A stretch of 64,000 nucleotides of DNA, from contig NZ_CP078143.1 of the NCBI RefSeq assembly GCF_019891395.1, forward strand, positions 2,741,001-2,805,000, given 5' to 3'. The notes beneath the pieces are model-generated. The model had not been told where the DNA came from, made no database searches, and was given only the letters and a program-made list of their open reading frames with translations. A program made the position numbers and the translations under genes. The stretch comes from Nitratireductor kimnyeongensis. Its GTDB lineage: Bacteria > Pseudomonadota > Alphaproteobacteria > Rhizobiales > Rhizobiaceae. Positions 10,203 to 18,568 of this stretch are shown in pieces (the stretch's first letter is position 1; each line of letters starts with the position of its first letter).

Positions 10203-10359
10203 CGAGAGCCGCACCCTGACGCATGATCCTTCAGCGCGCGGGGATTGCGGCCCTCAAAGCAGAGCTTTTCTCCAGCGGTGAGGCGTCTGCGGCCCGCATT
10301 CTGCCGGTTGAACCTCCCGTGCCCAAGGCGTGTTGCACGTTCTTGCGCGGTTGCCGCTT

Positions 10360-11148
10360 CTATGCGTCGCGGCCTTTGCCTGCCACCGATGCGTGCCATG
10401 GGGTCAGCCAGCCACGCAGTTGCGCGATCAGCGTGTAGAGCGTCAGGCCGATCAGCGTCAGAAGCACGATGACGGCGAAGAGGCCGGGGACCTGCAGCTC
10501 CTGAAGCATGGCGACGGCGAGATAGCCGAGACCCTCATTGCCGCCGATGAACTCGCCGACAATGGCGCCGATCATGGACATCACCACCGCCACCTCCATG
10601 CCAGCCAGAACCACCGGCAGGGCAGTGGGAAGGTCGAGCATGGTGAAGCGCTGGATCGGGTTTGCCTGCAGCATGACGAACACGTCGCGGTCACCCGGTT
10701 CAACGGAGCGGAAGGCCACGAGTGCGTTCGAGAACACCGGGAAAAAGGAAAGCGCTGCGGCGATGACGATCTTCGATTCCAGCCCGAAGCCGAACCAGAG
10801 GATGAAAAGCGGGGCGAGCGCGATCTTCGGGATGAGTTGCAAGCACACGATGAATGGCTTGAAGGCCCATTCCAGCATCTGCACACGCGCCATCGCCATG
10901 CCGAGCGTGATGCCCAGGAAGACGGCTATCAGAAAACCGGAAACCGCTTCGATGACGGTCACCAGCGCATGTTGCCAGACCGTGGCATCGCTCACGAGGT
11001 CGATAAAGGCGACAACGATCTGAAAGGGCGTCGGCAGGATGAAGGCCGACACCTCGGCGGTGCGGACATACACCGTCCATGCAGTCAGAAAGAGGGCTAC
11101 GGTCGCTACAGGAAGTGCGACACGGATCAAACGGTCGGTGCCCATCAA
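10360..11148 (-). CDS. ABC transporter permease, nitrate/sulfonate/taurine (SsuC/TauC-like) type
   Basis: This 262-residue inner membrane protein has about six TM segments and the BPD_transp_1 EAA-like loop (LPTALPVVLAGMEVAVVMSMIGAIVGEF). It is the third gene of a minus-strand operon with its ATPase (4-bp overlap) and substrate-binding protein. Members of this group import organosulfonates, nitrate, HMP-type pyrimidines or aromatic acids. Here the catabolic neighbours and the shared operator favour an aromatic or heterocyclic substrate. Confidence 0.9.
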   Translation of the reverse strand: MMGTDRLIRVALPVATVALFLTAWTVYVRTAEVSAFILPTPFQIVVAFIDLVSDATVWQHALVTVIEAVSGFLIAVFLGITLGMAMARVQMLEWAFKPFIVCLQLIPKIALAPLFILWFGFGLESKIVIAAALSFFPVFSNALVAFRSVEPGDRDVFVMLQANPIQRFTMLDLPTALPVVLAGMEVAVVMSMIGAIVGEFIGGNEGLGYLAVAMLQELQVPGLFAVIVLLTLIGLTLYTLIAQLRGWLTPWHASVAGKGRDA

Positions 11149-11939
11149 TGGTCTCCTGTCAGACTGGCGCGAAGGCGCAGGAGCATGTCCTGGAACTCTG
11201 GCTTGCGTTGCAGATCGAGTGTGCGCGGGCGTTCGAAAGGCATCTCGACAACTTCGGTAATGCGCGCCGGGCGGGCGGCAAGCACCACCACGCGGTCTGA
11301 AAGAAAGGCCGCTTCCGTGATGGAGTGCGTGACGAGAATGGTCGTGACATTTGCCTTCGCGCAGACCGACATCAGCTCCATGTTGAGCGTGTCGCGCGTC
11401 ATGGCATCCAGCGCGCCGAAGGGCTCATCGAGCAACAGAACCTGAGGCTGGGTGATAAGGGCGCGGGCAAGCGATGCGCGCTGGCGCATGCCGCCGGAGA
11501 GCGCGGAAGGGCGCACATTCTCGAAGCCCTTCAAGCCCACGGTCTCGCACAGCGCATGGGCGCGCTCTTCCCGCTCCGCCTTGCTGACGCCGCGCAGCCG
11601 CAGCGGCAGGGCAACATTCTCCGAGACCGTGAACCACGGAAAAAGCCGCGCTTCCTGAAACATCATGGAGATGGGGCGGGTGGCCTCCGCAGAACGTTTG
11701 CCGTTTTCCCAGACCGATCGGTTGCGCACGATGATCTCGCCTTCGCTCGGTCGTTCCAGACCGGCGATGATCCGCAGAAGCGTGGTCTTGCCGCAGCCCG
11801 ACGGGCCGAGCAGGGAGATGAAGTCTCCCCGCTGCATGTCGAGTGTGGCATCGCCGATGGCGCGAACGGCGCTATCGCCCTGTCCGAAGGTCTTGCCGAC
11901 ACCCAGAATGCGGATGTCGGCGGCATTTTCGGTGGTCAT
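11145..11939 (-). CDS. ABC transporter ATP-binding protein (SsuB/TauB-like)
   Basis: A 264-residue ATPase with Walker A GPSGCGKTTLL, signature LSGGMRQR, Walker B VLLLDEPFGALD and H-loop VTHSITEA. It energises uptake with the permease at 10360 and the substrate-binding protein at 11936; both junctions are 4-bp ATGA-type overlaps. The GDFISLLGPSGCGKT segment and length are typical of the nitrate/sulfonate/taurine family. It is probably controlled through the 25-bp operator at 12956 with the rest of its operon. Confidence 0.93.
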   Translation of the reverse strand: MTTENAADIRILGVGKTFGQGDSAVRAIGDATLDMQRGDFISLLGPSGCGKTTLLRIIAGLERPSEGEIIVRNRSVWENGKRSAEATRPISMMFQEARLFPWFTVSENVALPLRLRGVSKAEREERAHALCETVGLKGFENVRPSALSGGMRQRASLARALITQPQVLLLDEPFGALDAMTRDTLNMELMSVCAKANVTTILVTHSITEAAFLSDRVVVLAARPARITEVVEMPFERPRTLDLQRKPEFQDMLLRLRASLTGDH

Positions 11940-12940
11940 GCTTTGAGGGCCTGGTCCAGAAGGTCGTTGGTATAGAGCTCCGTGGCCGGGACCTTCTTGT
12001 CGATCAGCTTGGCATCGGCAAGGAGCCCGACCGCCTTTTCCCAGACCTCCGGCACATTGCGCAGAATGTTGTCATTGCCCTTGGAAGCCCAGTTCTCGGC
12101 ATTCGTGCGCAGATCCTTCTGCGCCGTCTCCAGATTGCTGAGCCCGGTGACCTCGTGCTTCTCGCCGATTGTCTTGAGAATGGGCTGAAGATCCTCGGTC
12201 GTGACGATCTCGCTGGCCGCCCTGTGCGTGGCGCGCAGGAAGGCCACGAACTTTTCGGGGTTCTCCGCGATCTGATCGGGACGCGCGACATAGACCTGGC
12301 CGGGCATCCCGTCATCGATCGGCATGACGTTCACATCGTCCCGCGCCGAGCTGGCGATGATCATCGACGATGTGTTCCCGAGGAAGGCACCCGCGCGACC
12401 GGCTTCGATCAGGGCGAAGGAGGCGGCCGAATCGGCCACCTTGACCTTTTCCACCGTGTCAGGCGAGACGCCGGCACCGGACATCATCAGGTTGAGCGTT
12501 CCCTCCATGGAGCCGCCCAGCGACGCCATGCCCACTGTCCGGCCCTCCAGATCAGCGATTTCGTTCACCGGATTGTCCTTGGAGGACAGAACGAAGAAGG
12601 GCGAACGCTGCGCGATGGTAGCGATGGAGATCAACGGTGCATCATTGTTGACGCGCGAAACGATGTAGTTGGTGCCGCCGGTGCGGCCCGAATCCATCTG
12701 CCCTGCAATGGTCATCTGCGCGGCAAGAGCCGCACCCTTGCCAGCCTGCAGGTTCATGGAGAGCCCTTCGTCGGCATAGTAGCCAGCAGCATCTGCATAG
12801 ATGACCGGCGCGAACGCAAGCGAAAGCGAGAAGGGTGTGATGAAATTGAATGTCTCTTCGGTGTGGCCCTTGATGGGGAAGGAGAGCATCGCCGCACTTC
12901 CCACCGCTCCCAGCATCAGGTTTCGTCTTGTCAGATTCAT
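11936..12940 (-). CDS. ABC transporter substrate-binding protein, NMT1/THI5-like
   Basis: The 334-residue periplasmic protein has a twin-arginine-type leader (MNLTRRNLMLGAVGSAAML) and an NMT1/SsuA-like fold (FNFITPFSLSLAFAPVIYADAAGYYADEG). The start was set at ATG 12940 because AAAGGGG lies upstream at a good distance; an in-frame ATG at 12961 would place the start inside the operator. It is the first gene of the importer operon. The Tat leader suggests folding before export, as in several alphaproteobacterial binding proteins. The ligand is unknown but is probably the aromatic compound degraded by the surrounding genes. Confidence 0.9.
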   Translation of the reverse strand: MNLTRRNLMLGAVGSAAMLSFPIKGHTEETFNFITPFSLSLAFAPVIYADAAGYYADEGLSMNLQAGKGAALAAQMTIAGQMDSGRTGGTNYIVSRVNNDAPLISIATIAQRSPFFVLSSKDNPVNEIADLEGRTVGMASLGGSMEGTLNLMMSGAGVSPDTVEKVKVADSAASFALIEAGRAGAFLGNTSSMIIASSARDDVNVMPIDDGMPGQVYVARPDQIAENPEKFVAFLRATHRAASEIVTTEDLQPILKTIGEKHEVTGLSNLETAQKDLRTNAENWASKGNDNILRNVPEVWEKAVGLLADAKLIDKKVPATELYTNDLLDQALKA

Positions 12941-12955
12941 AATGCGCGCCCCTTT

Positions 12956-12980
12956 GTTCAAATGTGAACTTAGTGTTCAA
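12956..12980 (-). promoter_or_regulatory. 25-bp IclR-type operator, site A
   Basis: Read toward the importer gene it is TTGAAC-N5-GTTC-N2-ATTTGAAC, with three GTTC/GAAC half-sites in alternating orientation. It begins 15 bp upstream of the start codon at 12940. Nineteen of 25 positions are identical across this site and those at 17254 and 17437. Triple half-site operators are known for the IclR proteins PcaU and PobR. Confidence 0.75.
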
Positions 12981-13052
12981 TTTAGTCTAATCGCAAAGCA
13001 GCGCCTCTGGCAAGAGCGGCTTGGCTAGCCGGGTAACAAACGTTTGCCGGGA

Positions 13053-13889
13053 TCACTCGCTCGATGGCGGGAACGAGGGTTTTGGCAAACCTCCCAAAAG
13101 ACGCGTTATGGCATCCGCCGTGCGTTCGACCTCATGTCGGACCGTTTCGTCGATGCTGTCGACCCGATCGGCCGATGCGGCCTGTGTGGCGTTAATGGCC
13201 GCAACGACATTGCCCTCAATATCGCGCACGGGCGCCGCGATGCTGACAATCCCCGTCTCGAAGCTGCCGATCTGGACAATCGATCGCGCATTCCGGTCGC
13301 GCTTCCACTGCGCGCTCACTTCGCTCAGGCTGCGCGGGGTCTGGCCTGGCGCATTCTGGTAGGTTTCATCGCGAAAGAGCCGGATCAGTTCCTCCTCGCT
13401 GAGATCTGCGAGCAAGACGCGGCCCATCGTGGTGCCGGCTGCGGGCAGGCGGCTGCCGACATGAACAATGCTGGCAAGGCCCATATGGCTGGGAACGCGC
13501 AGCATGTAGAGAACGAACCGGCCGTCGCGCACACCCAGATGTGCCGACCAGTCCGTCGTATCGCGGAGTTTCTCGAGCTCCGGCAAGGCCACTTCCACGA
13601 GCTCGCGCGTTGCCAGGTAGCCATAGCCCAGCCGGAGAACGGCAGGTCCGAGCGTGTAGCGTGAGGTTTGCGGATTGTGCAGGAGGTAACCCTGGTGCGC
13701 CAGGGTGTAGACCGTCCGGAAGGCCGCCGAGCGGGTGGTGCCAAGCTGGCGTGCAATGTCCGAGAGTGTCATTTCGCGGTTGTCGGGCGTGAAAGCCTGC
13801 AAGACCTGCAAGCCGCGGATCAGGCCGGGGACGATATATTTATCGTCGGAAGGCGGAACGGCGGGGGATGGTTCGGGTGTTTTATCCAT
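13053..13889 (-). CDS. IclR family transcriptional regulator
   Basis: A 278-residue protein. The N-terminal winged HTH covers about residues 20-85 (VPGLIRGLQVLQAFT, MTLSDIARQLGTTRSAAFRTVYTL, YTLGPAVLRLGYGY). A C-terminal GAF-like effector domain includes SHMGLASIVHVGSRLPAAGTTMGRVLLA and the family stretch SIAAPVRDIEGNVVAAINAT. It is divergent from the bicupin operon at 13958 and lies between the two ABC importer systems. It is the best candidate to bind the operators at 12956, 17254 and 17437, though the other IclR at 31122 is also possible. The effector is likely an aromatic acid or ring-cleavage product. Confidence 0.92.
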   Translation of the reverse strand: MDKTPEPSPAVPPSDDKYIVPGLIRGLQVLQAFTPDNREMTLSDIARQLGTTRSAAFRTVYTLAHQGYLLHNPQTSRYTLGPAVLRLGYGYLATRELVEVALPELEKLRDTTDWSAHLGVRDGRFVLYMLRVPSHMGLASIVHVGSRLPAAGTTMGRVLLADLSEEELIRLFRDETYQNAPGQTPRSLSEVSAQWKRDRNARSIVQIGSFETGIVSIAAPVRDIEGNVVAAINATQAASADRVDSIDETVRHEVERTADAITRLLGGLPKPSFPPSSE

Positions 13890-13929
13890 AAAACGCTGTC
13901 TAGCAGGTAAAACGCTCTTGTTCTAGCGT
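13890..13929. promoter_or_regulatory. Direct repeats and inverted repeat between iclR and the bicupin gene
   Basis: Two AAAACGCT direct repeats (13890-13897 and 13909-13916) are spaced 19 bp apart. The second also forms an inverted repeat with AGCGT at 13925 (ACGCT-N8-AGCGT). They fill the short divergent region and are unlike the 25-bp TTGAAC operators, so a different regulator or binding mode is possible here. Confidence 0.4.
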
Positions 13930-13957
13930 CGGATCAACTCACAGGAGAGGAAACCCG

Positions 13958-14905
13958 ATGACTATACACACCACTGCCGCTTCGGCGCTTGCTCAGGAAC
14001 TCGCTGCCCATACGGGGCGCTTCACCGACAAGACGTTCGACTGGAACGCTTTTCCATCCAATGCCGGCTTTGATGATCTGGCCCGCGCGCAGATGCGCTA
14101 TATCGGGGCCGGCGGCTCGCCGAAAGTGGGCGACACAACGACCCTGAAACCGGATCATTTCACGCTCAGCCTGATCCACAAGGAGCCCGGCAAATATGCG
14201 GCCTGCCACAGCCATGAGATTGAAGAGAGTTTTCTCATCATCGACGGCGTGTTGGTCGTTGGCTGGGAAAAGGATGGCGAAGTGGTCGAGGTCAAGCTCG
14301 GCGCGAAGGATATGATCCTCAACGCCCGCGAGATCGGTCATGGTTTCCGCAATGACGGTGTGGTGCCGGTGTTGATGTCGATTTCGGTCGATGTGGGCAA
14401 GCCGCTGCCGCCGGTTTATCACTACCATCCCAAGGAGCACCCGGCGGAGCTCGCCCGCAGCTTCGGTGCCGAGCCCGGCAAAACACTCCCCTTCGACCGC
14501 AATGGCAGCCACCCGCTGCAAAAACTGATGGCGCAGTATGTGGTGCGCCACAGCGAATTGCCGACGATCTGGGAAAAGGCCGGCTTCACCCGCAAGGTCT
14601 ATGTGGGCGAGGGCGGCATTCAGCACGAAACGTGCCGCAAGGAGATGCTCGGCATTCCCTCACAGGTTGGCATCAAGCCGATCGTGCGCGATGTCGAGGA
14701 TGCCTATCTCGTCCTCGAGGGCTCGCTGATCGTCGGTTGGGAAGAGAATGGCGAGACCGTAGAGGTGGAACTCGGGCCACGCGATCTGGTCAAGACGCCG
14801 GCTGCCCGCAAGCACTGGTTCCGCAACAATGCCGCGGCGCCTGCCACGGTGTGGTCGGTCATCGGCTCGTCCAAGCCCGACGGGATTGTCTACGAAGCGG
14901 CGTAA
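13958..14905 (+). CDS. Bicupin domain protein (gentisate dioxygenase-like superfamily)
   Basis: The 315-residue protein has two cupin halves that resemble each other internally. The first has CHSHEIEESFLIIDGVLVVGWE and the second ISTC-like DAYLVLEGSLIVGWE; GxxHGFRND and RKHWFRNN close each barrel. The His pair and Glu in the first half (HSHEIEE) could bind Fe(II) or Mn(II). The second half lacks a clear His-x-His, so only one metal site is expected. Ring-cleaving dioxygenases of the gentisate/hydroxyquinol type share this layout, but the overall sequence is not that of a standard gentisate dioxygenase. It is first in an operon with the MBL-fold gene. An isomerase role cannot be excluded. Confidence 0.72.
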   Translation: MTIHTTAASALAQELAAHTGRFTDKTFDWNAFPSNAGFDDLARAQMRYIGAGGSPKVGDTTTLKPDHFTLSLIHKEPGKYAACHSHEIEESFLIIDGVLVVGWEKDGEVVEVKLGAKDMILNAREIGHGFRNDGVVPVLMSISVDVGKPLPPVYHYHPKEHPAELARSFGAEPGKTLPFDRNGSHPLQKLMAQYVVRHSELPTIWEKAGFTRKVYVGEGGIQHETCRKEMLGIPSQVGIKPIVRDVEDAYLVLEGSLIVGWEENGETVEVELGPRDLVKTPAARKHWFRNNAAAPATVWSVIGSSKPDGIVYEAA

Positions 14906-14934
14906 GATCCGCTTTCGCTAAAAGCAATATCCCT

Positions 14935-14968
14935 GCCCCCATCCCCGCCGACTGGCCGGGGTGGGGGC
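14935..14968 (+). other. Stable intra-operon hairpin
   Basis: GCCCCCA(T)CCCCG pairs with CGGGGTGGGGGC around a 9-base loop, with one bulged T. It lies between the bicupin and MBL-fold genes. No U-tract follows, so it is more likely an mRNA stabiliser or attenuator than a full terminator. Confidence 0.55.
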
Positions 14969-15027
14969 ACGGCCACGCTGGCCGGTCACTCCCCGTGGCC
15001 AACGCGTCCATCAAGAGGAGGACCACC

Positions 15028-16029
15028 ATGCATTTCACACGCCGGAACGGGCTGAAATTCATTGCTGCAGGCGCGGCAGCTGCCGTCTTGCCGGTCATGC
15101 CGGCGTCTGCCGCTTCGCCGGCGACGGCCGACAAGGGAACGCGGCTCATCTTGCTCGGCACGGGCGGCGGGCCCACCCCGCTGCCGAACCGCAACCAGCC
15201 TGCCAGCGTGCTTCTGGTGAATGACGAGCCCTATGTGATCGACGCCGGCAACGGCGTAGCCCGGCAATTGATGCTCGCGGGGATAGGTTCTCACCGGATC
15301 GGCAAGATCTTCATCACCCACCATCACGATGACCATAATGCAGATATGGGAACACTGATGGGGCTTGCCTGGTCGAACGGCCGGGCGGTACCCTCGGACG
15401 CCTTCGGGCCGCCCGGCACCGAAGCGATGGTCAGGGCCTTTGTCGACTATTTTGAGCCGAACTCGGCAGTGCGCCGCGCCTTCAGTGGCGGCAAAAATGC
15501 CCCGAGCGAGCTGTTTCGGGGGCATGATGTGGCTGGGTCCGGTTTCGTCTATGAAGACGAGAATGTGCGGGTGACGTGTGTCGAGAACACTCATTACCCG
15601 AACCAGGGGCACAAGGATGGTGTCCATCACGTTTCCTACGCCTACCGCTTCGAGACGGCTGACCGGGTGATCGTGTTCAGCGGCGATACGGCGGTGAGCG
15701 AAGAGCTTGCCGGGCTGACGAAGGGCGCCGACGTGCTGGTGCATGAAGTGATCAATGTCGAGCGGACGGGGGTCCTCATCGGGAAGAAATTCGCGGAACA
15801 GGGCCGCTCACCTGAAGAGATCGAGCGGGTGCTGAAGGCCGTGATCGCCATCCACACACCGCTCGAGGATGTGGGGCGCCTGGCGGAAGGCGCCGGCGTG
15901 AAGACGCTGGTGCTCAATCATTTCGTGCCGGGTTTCGACCCGGAGGAAACACCGGAAAGCTGGGTTGCAGGTATCAGGGCGCACTATGCCGGCGAAATCA
16001 TTGTCGGCGAGGACCTGATGGTAATCTGA
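15028..16029 (+). CDS. Metallo-beta-lactamase-fold hydrolase with Tat signal
   Basis: The 333-residue protein begins with a twin-arginine signal (TRRNGLKF, then a hydrophobic stretch ending PASAA). It carries the MBL zinc motif THHHDDHNAD, plus downstream FSGDTAVSEE and a late VLNHFVP His. The layout resembles arylsulfatase/tRNase Z-like hydrolases of the periplasm. The start was chosen at ATG 15028 with GAGGAGG upstream; the frame is open much further but overlaps the bicupin gene. Its likely job is hydrolysis of an ester, sulfate or lactone of the imported compound outside the cytoplasm. It ends before a strong hairpin shared with the convergent monooxygenase gene. Confidence 0.8.
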   Translation: MHFTRRNGLKFIAAGAAAAVLPVMPASAASPATADKGTRLILLGTGGGPTPLPNRNQPASVLLVNDEPYVIDAGNGVARQLMLAGIGSHRIGKIFITHHHDDHNADMGTLMGLAWSNGRAVPSDAFGPPGTEAMVRAFVDYFEPNSAVRRAFSGGKNAPSELFRGHDVAGSGFVYEDENVRVTCVENTHYPNQGHKDGVHHVSYAYRFETADRVIVFSGDTAVSEELAGLTKGADVLVHEVINVERTGVLIGKKFAEQGRSPEEIERVLKAVIAIHTPLEDVGRLAEGAGVKTLVLNHFVPGFDPEETPESWVAGIRAHYAGEIIVGEDLMVI

Positions 16030-16033
16030 TGCG

Positions 16034-16064
16034 CGCGGGGTGACAGGATCACCGTCACCCCGCG
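16034..16064. terminator. Bidirectional hairpin between convergent genes
   Basis: An 11-bp perfect stem, CGCGGGGTGAC / GTCACCCCGCG, with a 9-base loop. It starts 5 bp after the MBL-gene stop and lies 42 bp beyond the end of the convergent FAD monooxygenase gene. It has only a short T-run, so termination may be partial, but stability and position favour a terminator. Confidence 0.6.
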
Positions 16065-16106
16065 TTCCTGGCCAGGCGCTCTCAAAACGGGCGCTTGGCG
16101 CTCCCT

Positions 16107-17234
16107 TTATCCCGATGCCAGTTCCACCGCCCAGGCATCGTAGCCATAGACCCAGTCTGCATTGGTTCCCTGCTTCAGCCAGTCATTGGCAAGCGAACCC
16201 TGCTGCACCTTCGCTGTCCGCGGGATGCGGGCTTCCTCATAACGCTTCAGGGCGCCGGAAACGCTTGCGGGCGTCGCGCCGTCGAGGGCGCGTGCCAGAA
16301 CCACCGCATCTTCCGAGGCCATGCAGGCGCCCTGCGCCATGAAGGGCACCATCGGATGGGCGGCATCGCCCAGAAGCGTGATCGCGCCGCGCGACCAGTG
16401 CTGCATCGGCTCGCGCACATGAAGGGCCGAGCGGGTGACCGTCTCGCAGGCATCGAGGAGTGCCCGTGCCTCCGGATGGAAATCCGCATAGGCGTCTCGT
16501 AGCGCCTGAATATCTCCGGGCAGCGTCCAACCTTCTTCGGTCCAGTCATCCTGCGGTGTGGTGGCGAAGACGAAGATCTCGGTGCCCCGATTGAGCGGGA
16601 AGGTGACGATCTGGCGGTCGGGTTTCGGTCCCCACCACTTGGTGAAGGAATCGAGATTGGGAATGCCTTCGCCGCGTTCGCGCGGGAACACGGCGCGGTA
16701 GGACACCAGGCCGGTGAATCGTGGATGATCCTCGCCGAAGAGTGAATGCCGCACGGCCGAGTGAATGCCGTCAGCTCCGATCAGCACATCGCAATCAAAG
16801 CGCGTGCCGTCGGCCAGAAGTGCGGTCGCACCGGTTTCGGTTTCCTCTGCGCTTTGGACCTGTGCTGCGAAGCGAATGGTGTCTGGAGCCAAAGCATTCT
16901 CCAGCGCTGCCAGAAGGTCGGCGCGGTGAATCGTGAGCTGGGGTGCGCCATAGCGCTCTTCCGCCGCTGTGCTCATGGGCAGGCGCGAGGTTTCCTCGCC
17001 AGTATCCCAGGTGCGACTGATGCGGTATTCAGGCCGTGCTGCCGTCTTGCGCAGAAGGTCGCCGATCCCGAGCCCGTCGAGCGCATGCACCGCGTTCGGT
17101 GTGAGGTTGACGTCGGCACCGATGCGGCCGAAGGCGCGGGCACGTTCAAAAATTGTGACATCGTGCCCCTGTTTTTGCAGCGCGATCGCTGTCGCCATTC
17201 CACCAATGCCGCCACCGGCTATGCCGATCTTCAT
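16107..17234 (-). CDS. FAD-dependent aromatic monooxygenase (salicylate/3-hydroxybenzoate hydroxylase-like)
   Basis: A 375-residue group A flavoprotein monooxygenase. GxGxxG is at the start (IAGGGIGGMATAIAL), the NADPH/FAD DG motif is CDVLIGADGIHSAVR, and the GD motif is LLGDAAHPMVPFMAQGACMASED. The QGACMASED form is typical of salicylate hydroxylase, 3-hydroxybenzoate 6-hydroxylase and 6-hydroxynicotinate 3-monooxygenase. It would hydroxylate, possibly with decarboxylation, a phenolic or N-heteroaromatic acid. It is transcribed alone on the minus strand, with operator site B ending 19 bp upstream of its ATG, so it is coregulated with the two importers. Confidence 0.88.
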   Translation of the reverse strand: MKIGIAGGGIGGMATAIALQKQGHDVTIFERARAFGRIGADVNLTPNAVHALDGLGIGDLLRKTAARPEYRISRTWDTGEETSRLPMSTAAEERYGAPQLTIHRADLLAALENALAPDTIRFAAQVQSAEETETGATALLADGTRFDCDVLIGADGIHSAVRHSLFGEDHPRFTGLVSYRAVFPRERGEGIPNLDSFTKWWGPKPDRQIVTFPLNRGTEIFVFATTPQDDWTEEGWTLPGDIQALRDAYADFHPEARALLDACETVTRSALHVREPMQHWSRGAITLLGDAAHPMVPFMAQGACMASEDAVVLARALDGATPASVSGALKRYEEARIPRTAKVQQGSLANDWLKQGTNADWVYGYDAWAVELASG

Positions 17235-17253
17235 TCAGCTCACTCCCTGAAAT

Positions 17254-17278
17254 GTTCAAATAAGAACTTATAGTTCAA
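17254..17278 (-). promoter_or_regulatory. 25-bp IclR-type operator, site B
   Basis: TTGAAC-N5-GTTC-N2-ATTTGAAC in the direction of the FAD monooxygenase gene, 19 bp upstream of its start codon. It differs from site A at only four positions. The placement so close to the start suggests it overlaps the transcription start and would block transcription when bound. Confidence 0.78.
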
Positions 17279-17436
17279 TAAATAACGGTATTCGGTGTGG
17301 TGCAGGCTGTCAACGCAGTCCCGTCGGCGTCGCGTGGTGATCCGCTTGGGAGGTGAAAGGACCAAGACTCCCCGGCCAGCACATCTGCTCGGGAAGGGAC
17401 AGTTGACAAGGGCAGCCGGATTCGTCATTCTAATTT

Positions 17437-17461
17437 TTGAACAATGTGTTCTTATTTGAAC
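17437..17461 (+). promoter_or_regulatory. 25-bp IclR-type operator, site C
   Basis: The same TTGAAC-N5-GTTC-N2-ATTTGAAC pattern, now on the plus strand, 18 bp upstream of the ATG at 17480 that opens the long catabolic operon. The right-hand 14 bases are identical to site B. With site B it brackets a 158-bp divergent promoter region. Confidence 0.78.
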
Positions 17462-17479
17462 GTTGAATGGGAGCAAGAG

Positions 17480-17782
17480 ATGGACGCCTTCAAAGATCGC
17501 CTGTCGCAGCGCGCCTTCGACACGGGGCGTCCCGGGCTGGAGCATCAATGCCGGGGGCGTGAGCTGGACGAGCGGGAGAACGCGCTCGCCGATGCGTTGA
17601 TGGCGATCTACGCCACCGGCGAACACGATTTTTCCGCCGTGGCACAGCAACTGGCCGAAAAGGGCGTGATTGCGCCGCGCTCCGGAAGAACGGACTGGTC
17701 GGAAGAACTGCTCAACGAAGAGCTCGTGGCAACGAACAGGGAACTGGACGCGGCATACGAGGCTCACGGCTATGGCGCTTGA
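17480..17782 (+). CDS. Small recombinase-like helix-turn-helix protein
   Basis: A 100-residue protein whose C-terminal half (DFSAVAQQLAEKGVIAPRSGRTDWSEELLNEELVATNRELDAAYEAHG) reads like the small recombinase-type HTH domain proteins found beside NMT1/Ssu-type transporter operons in Rhizobiales. It is first in the long plus-strand operon and overlaps the ATPase gene by 11 bp. The start is ATG 17480; an upstream in-frame ATG at 17444 would lie inside operator C. It has no catalytic serine or tyrosine recombinase domain. A DNA-binding or accessory role is plausible but unproven. Confidence 0.7.
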   Translation: MDAFKDRLSQRAFDTGRPGLEHQCRGRELDERENALADALMAIYATGEHDFSAVAQQLAEKGVIAPRSGRTDWSEELLNEELVATNRELDAAYEAHGYGA

Positions 17783-18542
17783 GTTTCGCTCTGTCAGCAA
17801 GGAATTCACCACCGGGACCGGCCAGAACCTCGTCGCCGTAAACGATATCAGTTTCCGTGTGAATGAGGGGGAATTCGTTTCCGTGGTAGGGCCCTCCGGT
17901 TGCGGCAAGAGCACGATCCTCAGTATGACTGCCGGCCTCTACCAGCCGACGCGCGGTGAGGTTCTGGTCAGCGACGAGCCTGTCAGCGGTCCCAATGCAC
18001 ATGTGGGCTTCATGCTGCAGAAGGATCTGCTTCTGCCCTGGCGGGATATTGTTTCGAATGTCGAGTTCGGATTGGAAGCGCGCGGTGTGGCGCGGTCGGA
18101 ACGGCGCGATCGGGCCATGGCGGAGTTGAAGCGTTGTCACCTGGCGGGCTTCGAAAACCATTTTCCGTATCAGCTCTCCGGCGGTATGCGTCAGCGTGCG
18201 GCGCTGGCACGGACACTGGCAATCAAGCCGGAAATCGTCCTGCTTGACGAACCATTCTCCGCGCTGGATGCGCAGACCAAACTGCTGCTGCAAAACAGCT
18301 TTGCCCGAACGATCTCCGAGACCGGAAAGACGACGCTTCTGATCACCCATGATCTGGCCGAGGCGGTCTTGATGTCGGACCGTATTCTTGTCTTGTCCGA
18401 GCGCCCGGGCACGGTCGTGGCGGAGATCAAGGTCGATCTGCCGCATCGCGACGAGCCGTTGCAGCGACGGGTCATGCCCGAGGTCAGCGATTACGCGGCG
18501 CAGATATTCAAGCATCTGAAATTGGAAGAAAAAGCCATCTGA
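17772..18542 (+). CDS. ABC transporter ATP-binding protein (SsuB/TauB-like)
   Basis: The 256-residue ATPase has Walker A GPSGCGKST, Q-loop MLQKDLLLPW, signature LSGGMRQR, Walker B VLLDEPFSALDAQ and H-loop LITHDLAEA. It serves the second importer with the binding protein at 18569 and permease at 19540. The start is ATG 17772, overlapping the HTH gene. The frame is open 102 bp further upstream, but that extension is a shadow of the HTH gene. Confidence 0.93.
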   Translation: MALEFRSVSKEFTTGTGQNLVAVNDISFRVNEGEFVSVVGPSGCGKSTILSMTAGLYQPTRGEVLVSDEPVSGPNAHVGFMLQKDLLLPWRDIVSNVEFGLEARGVARSERRDRAMAELKRCHLAGFENHFPYQLSGGMRQRAALARTLAIKPEIVLLDEPFSALDAQTKLLLQNSFARTISETGKTTLLITHDLAEAVLMSDRILVLSERPGTVVAEIKVDLPHRDEPLQRRVMPEVSDYAAQIFKHLKLEEKAI

Positions 18543-18568
18543 TTGGCCACAAACAAAGGGGAATTCCG

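Noticed and set aside
10330..11445. 371-residue plus-strand ORF opposite the ABC permease
   Set aside because: Asp/Glu/His-rich shadow typical of antisense frames in high-GC DNA.
13958..14905. Calling the bicupin a gentisate 1,2-dioxygenase
   Set aside because: The second cupin lacks a clear metal site, the sequence is unlike the true gentisate dioxygenase at 46655, and no fumarylpyruvate hydrolase is adjacent.
17480..17782. Site-specific recombinase of a mobile element
   Set aside because: Only an HTH-like domain is present, in an importer operon; there is no catalytic domain and no attachment repeats.
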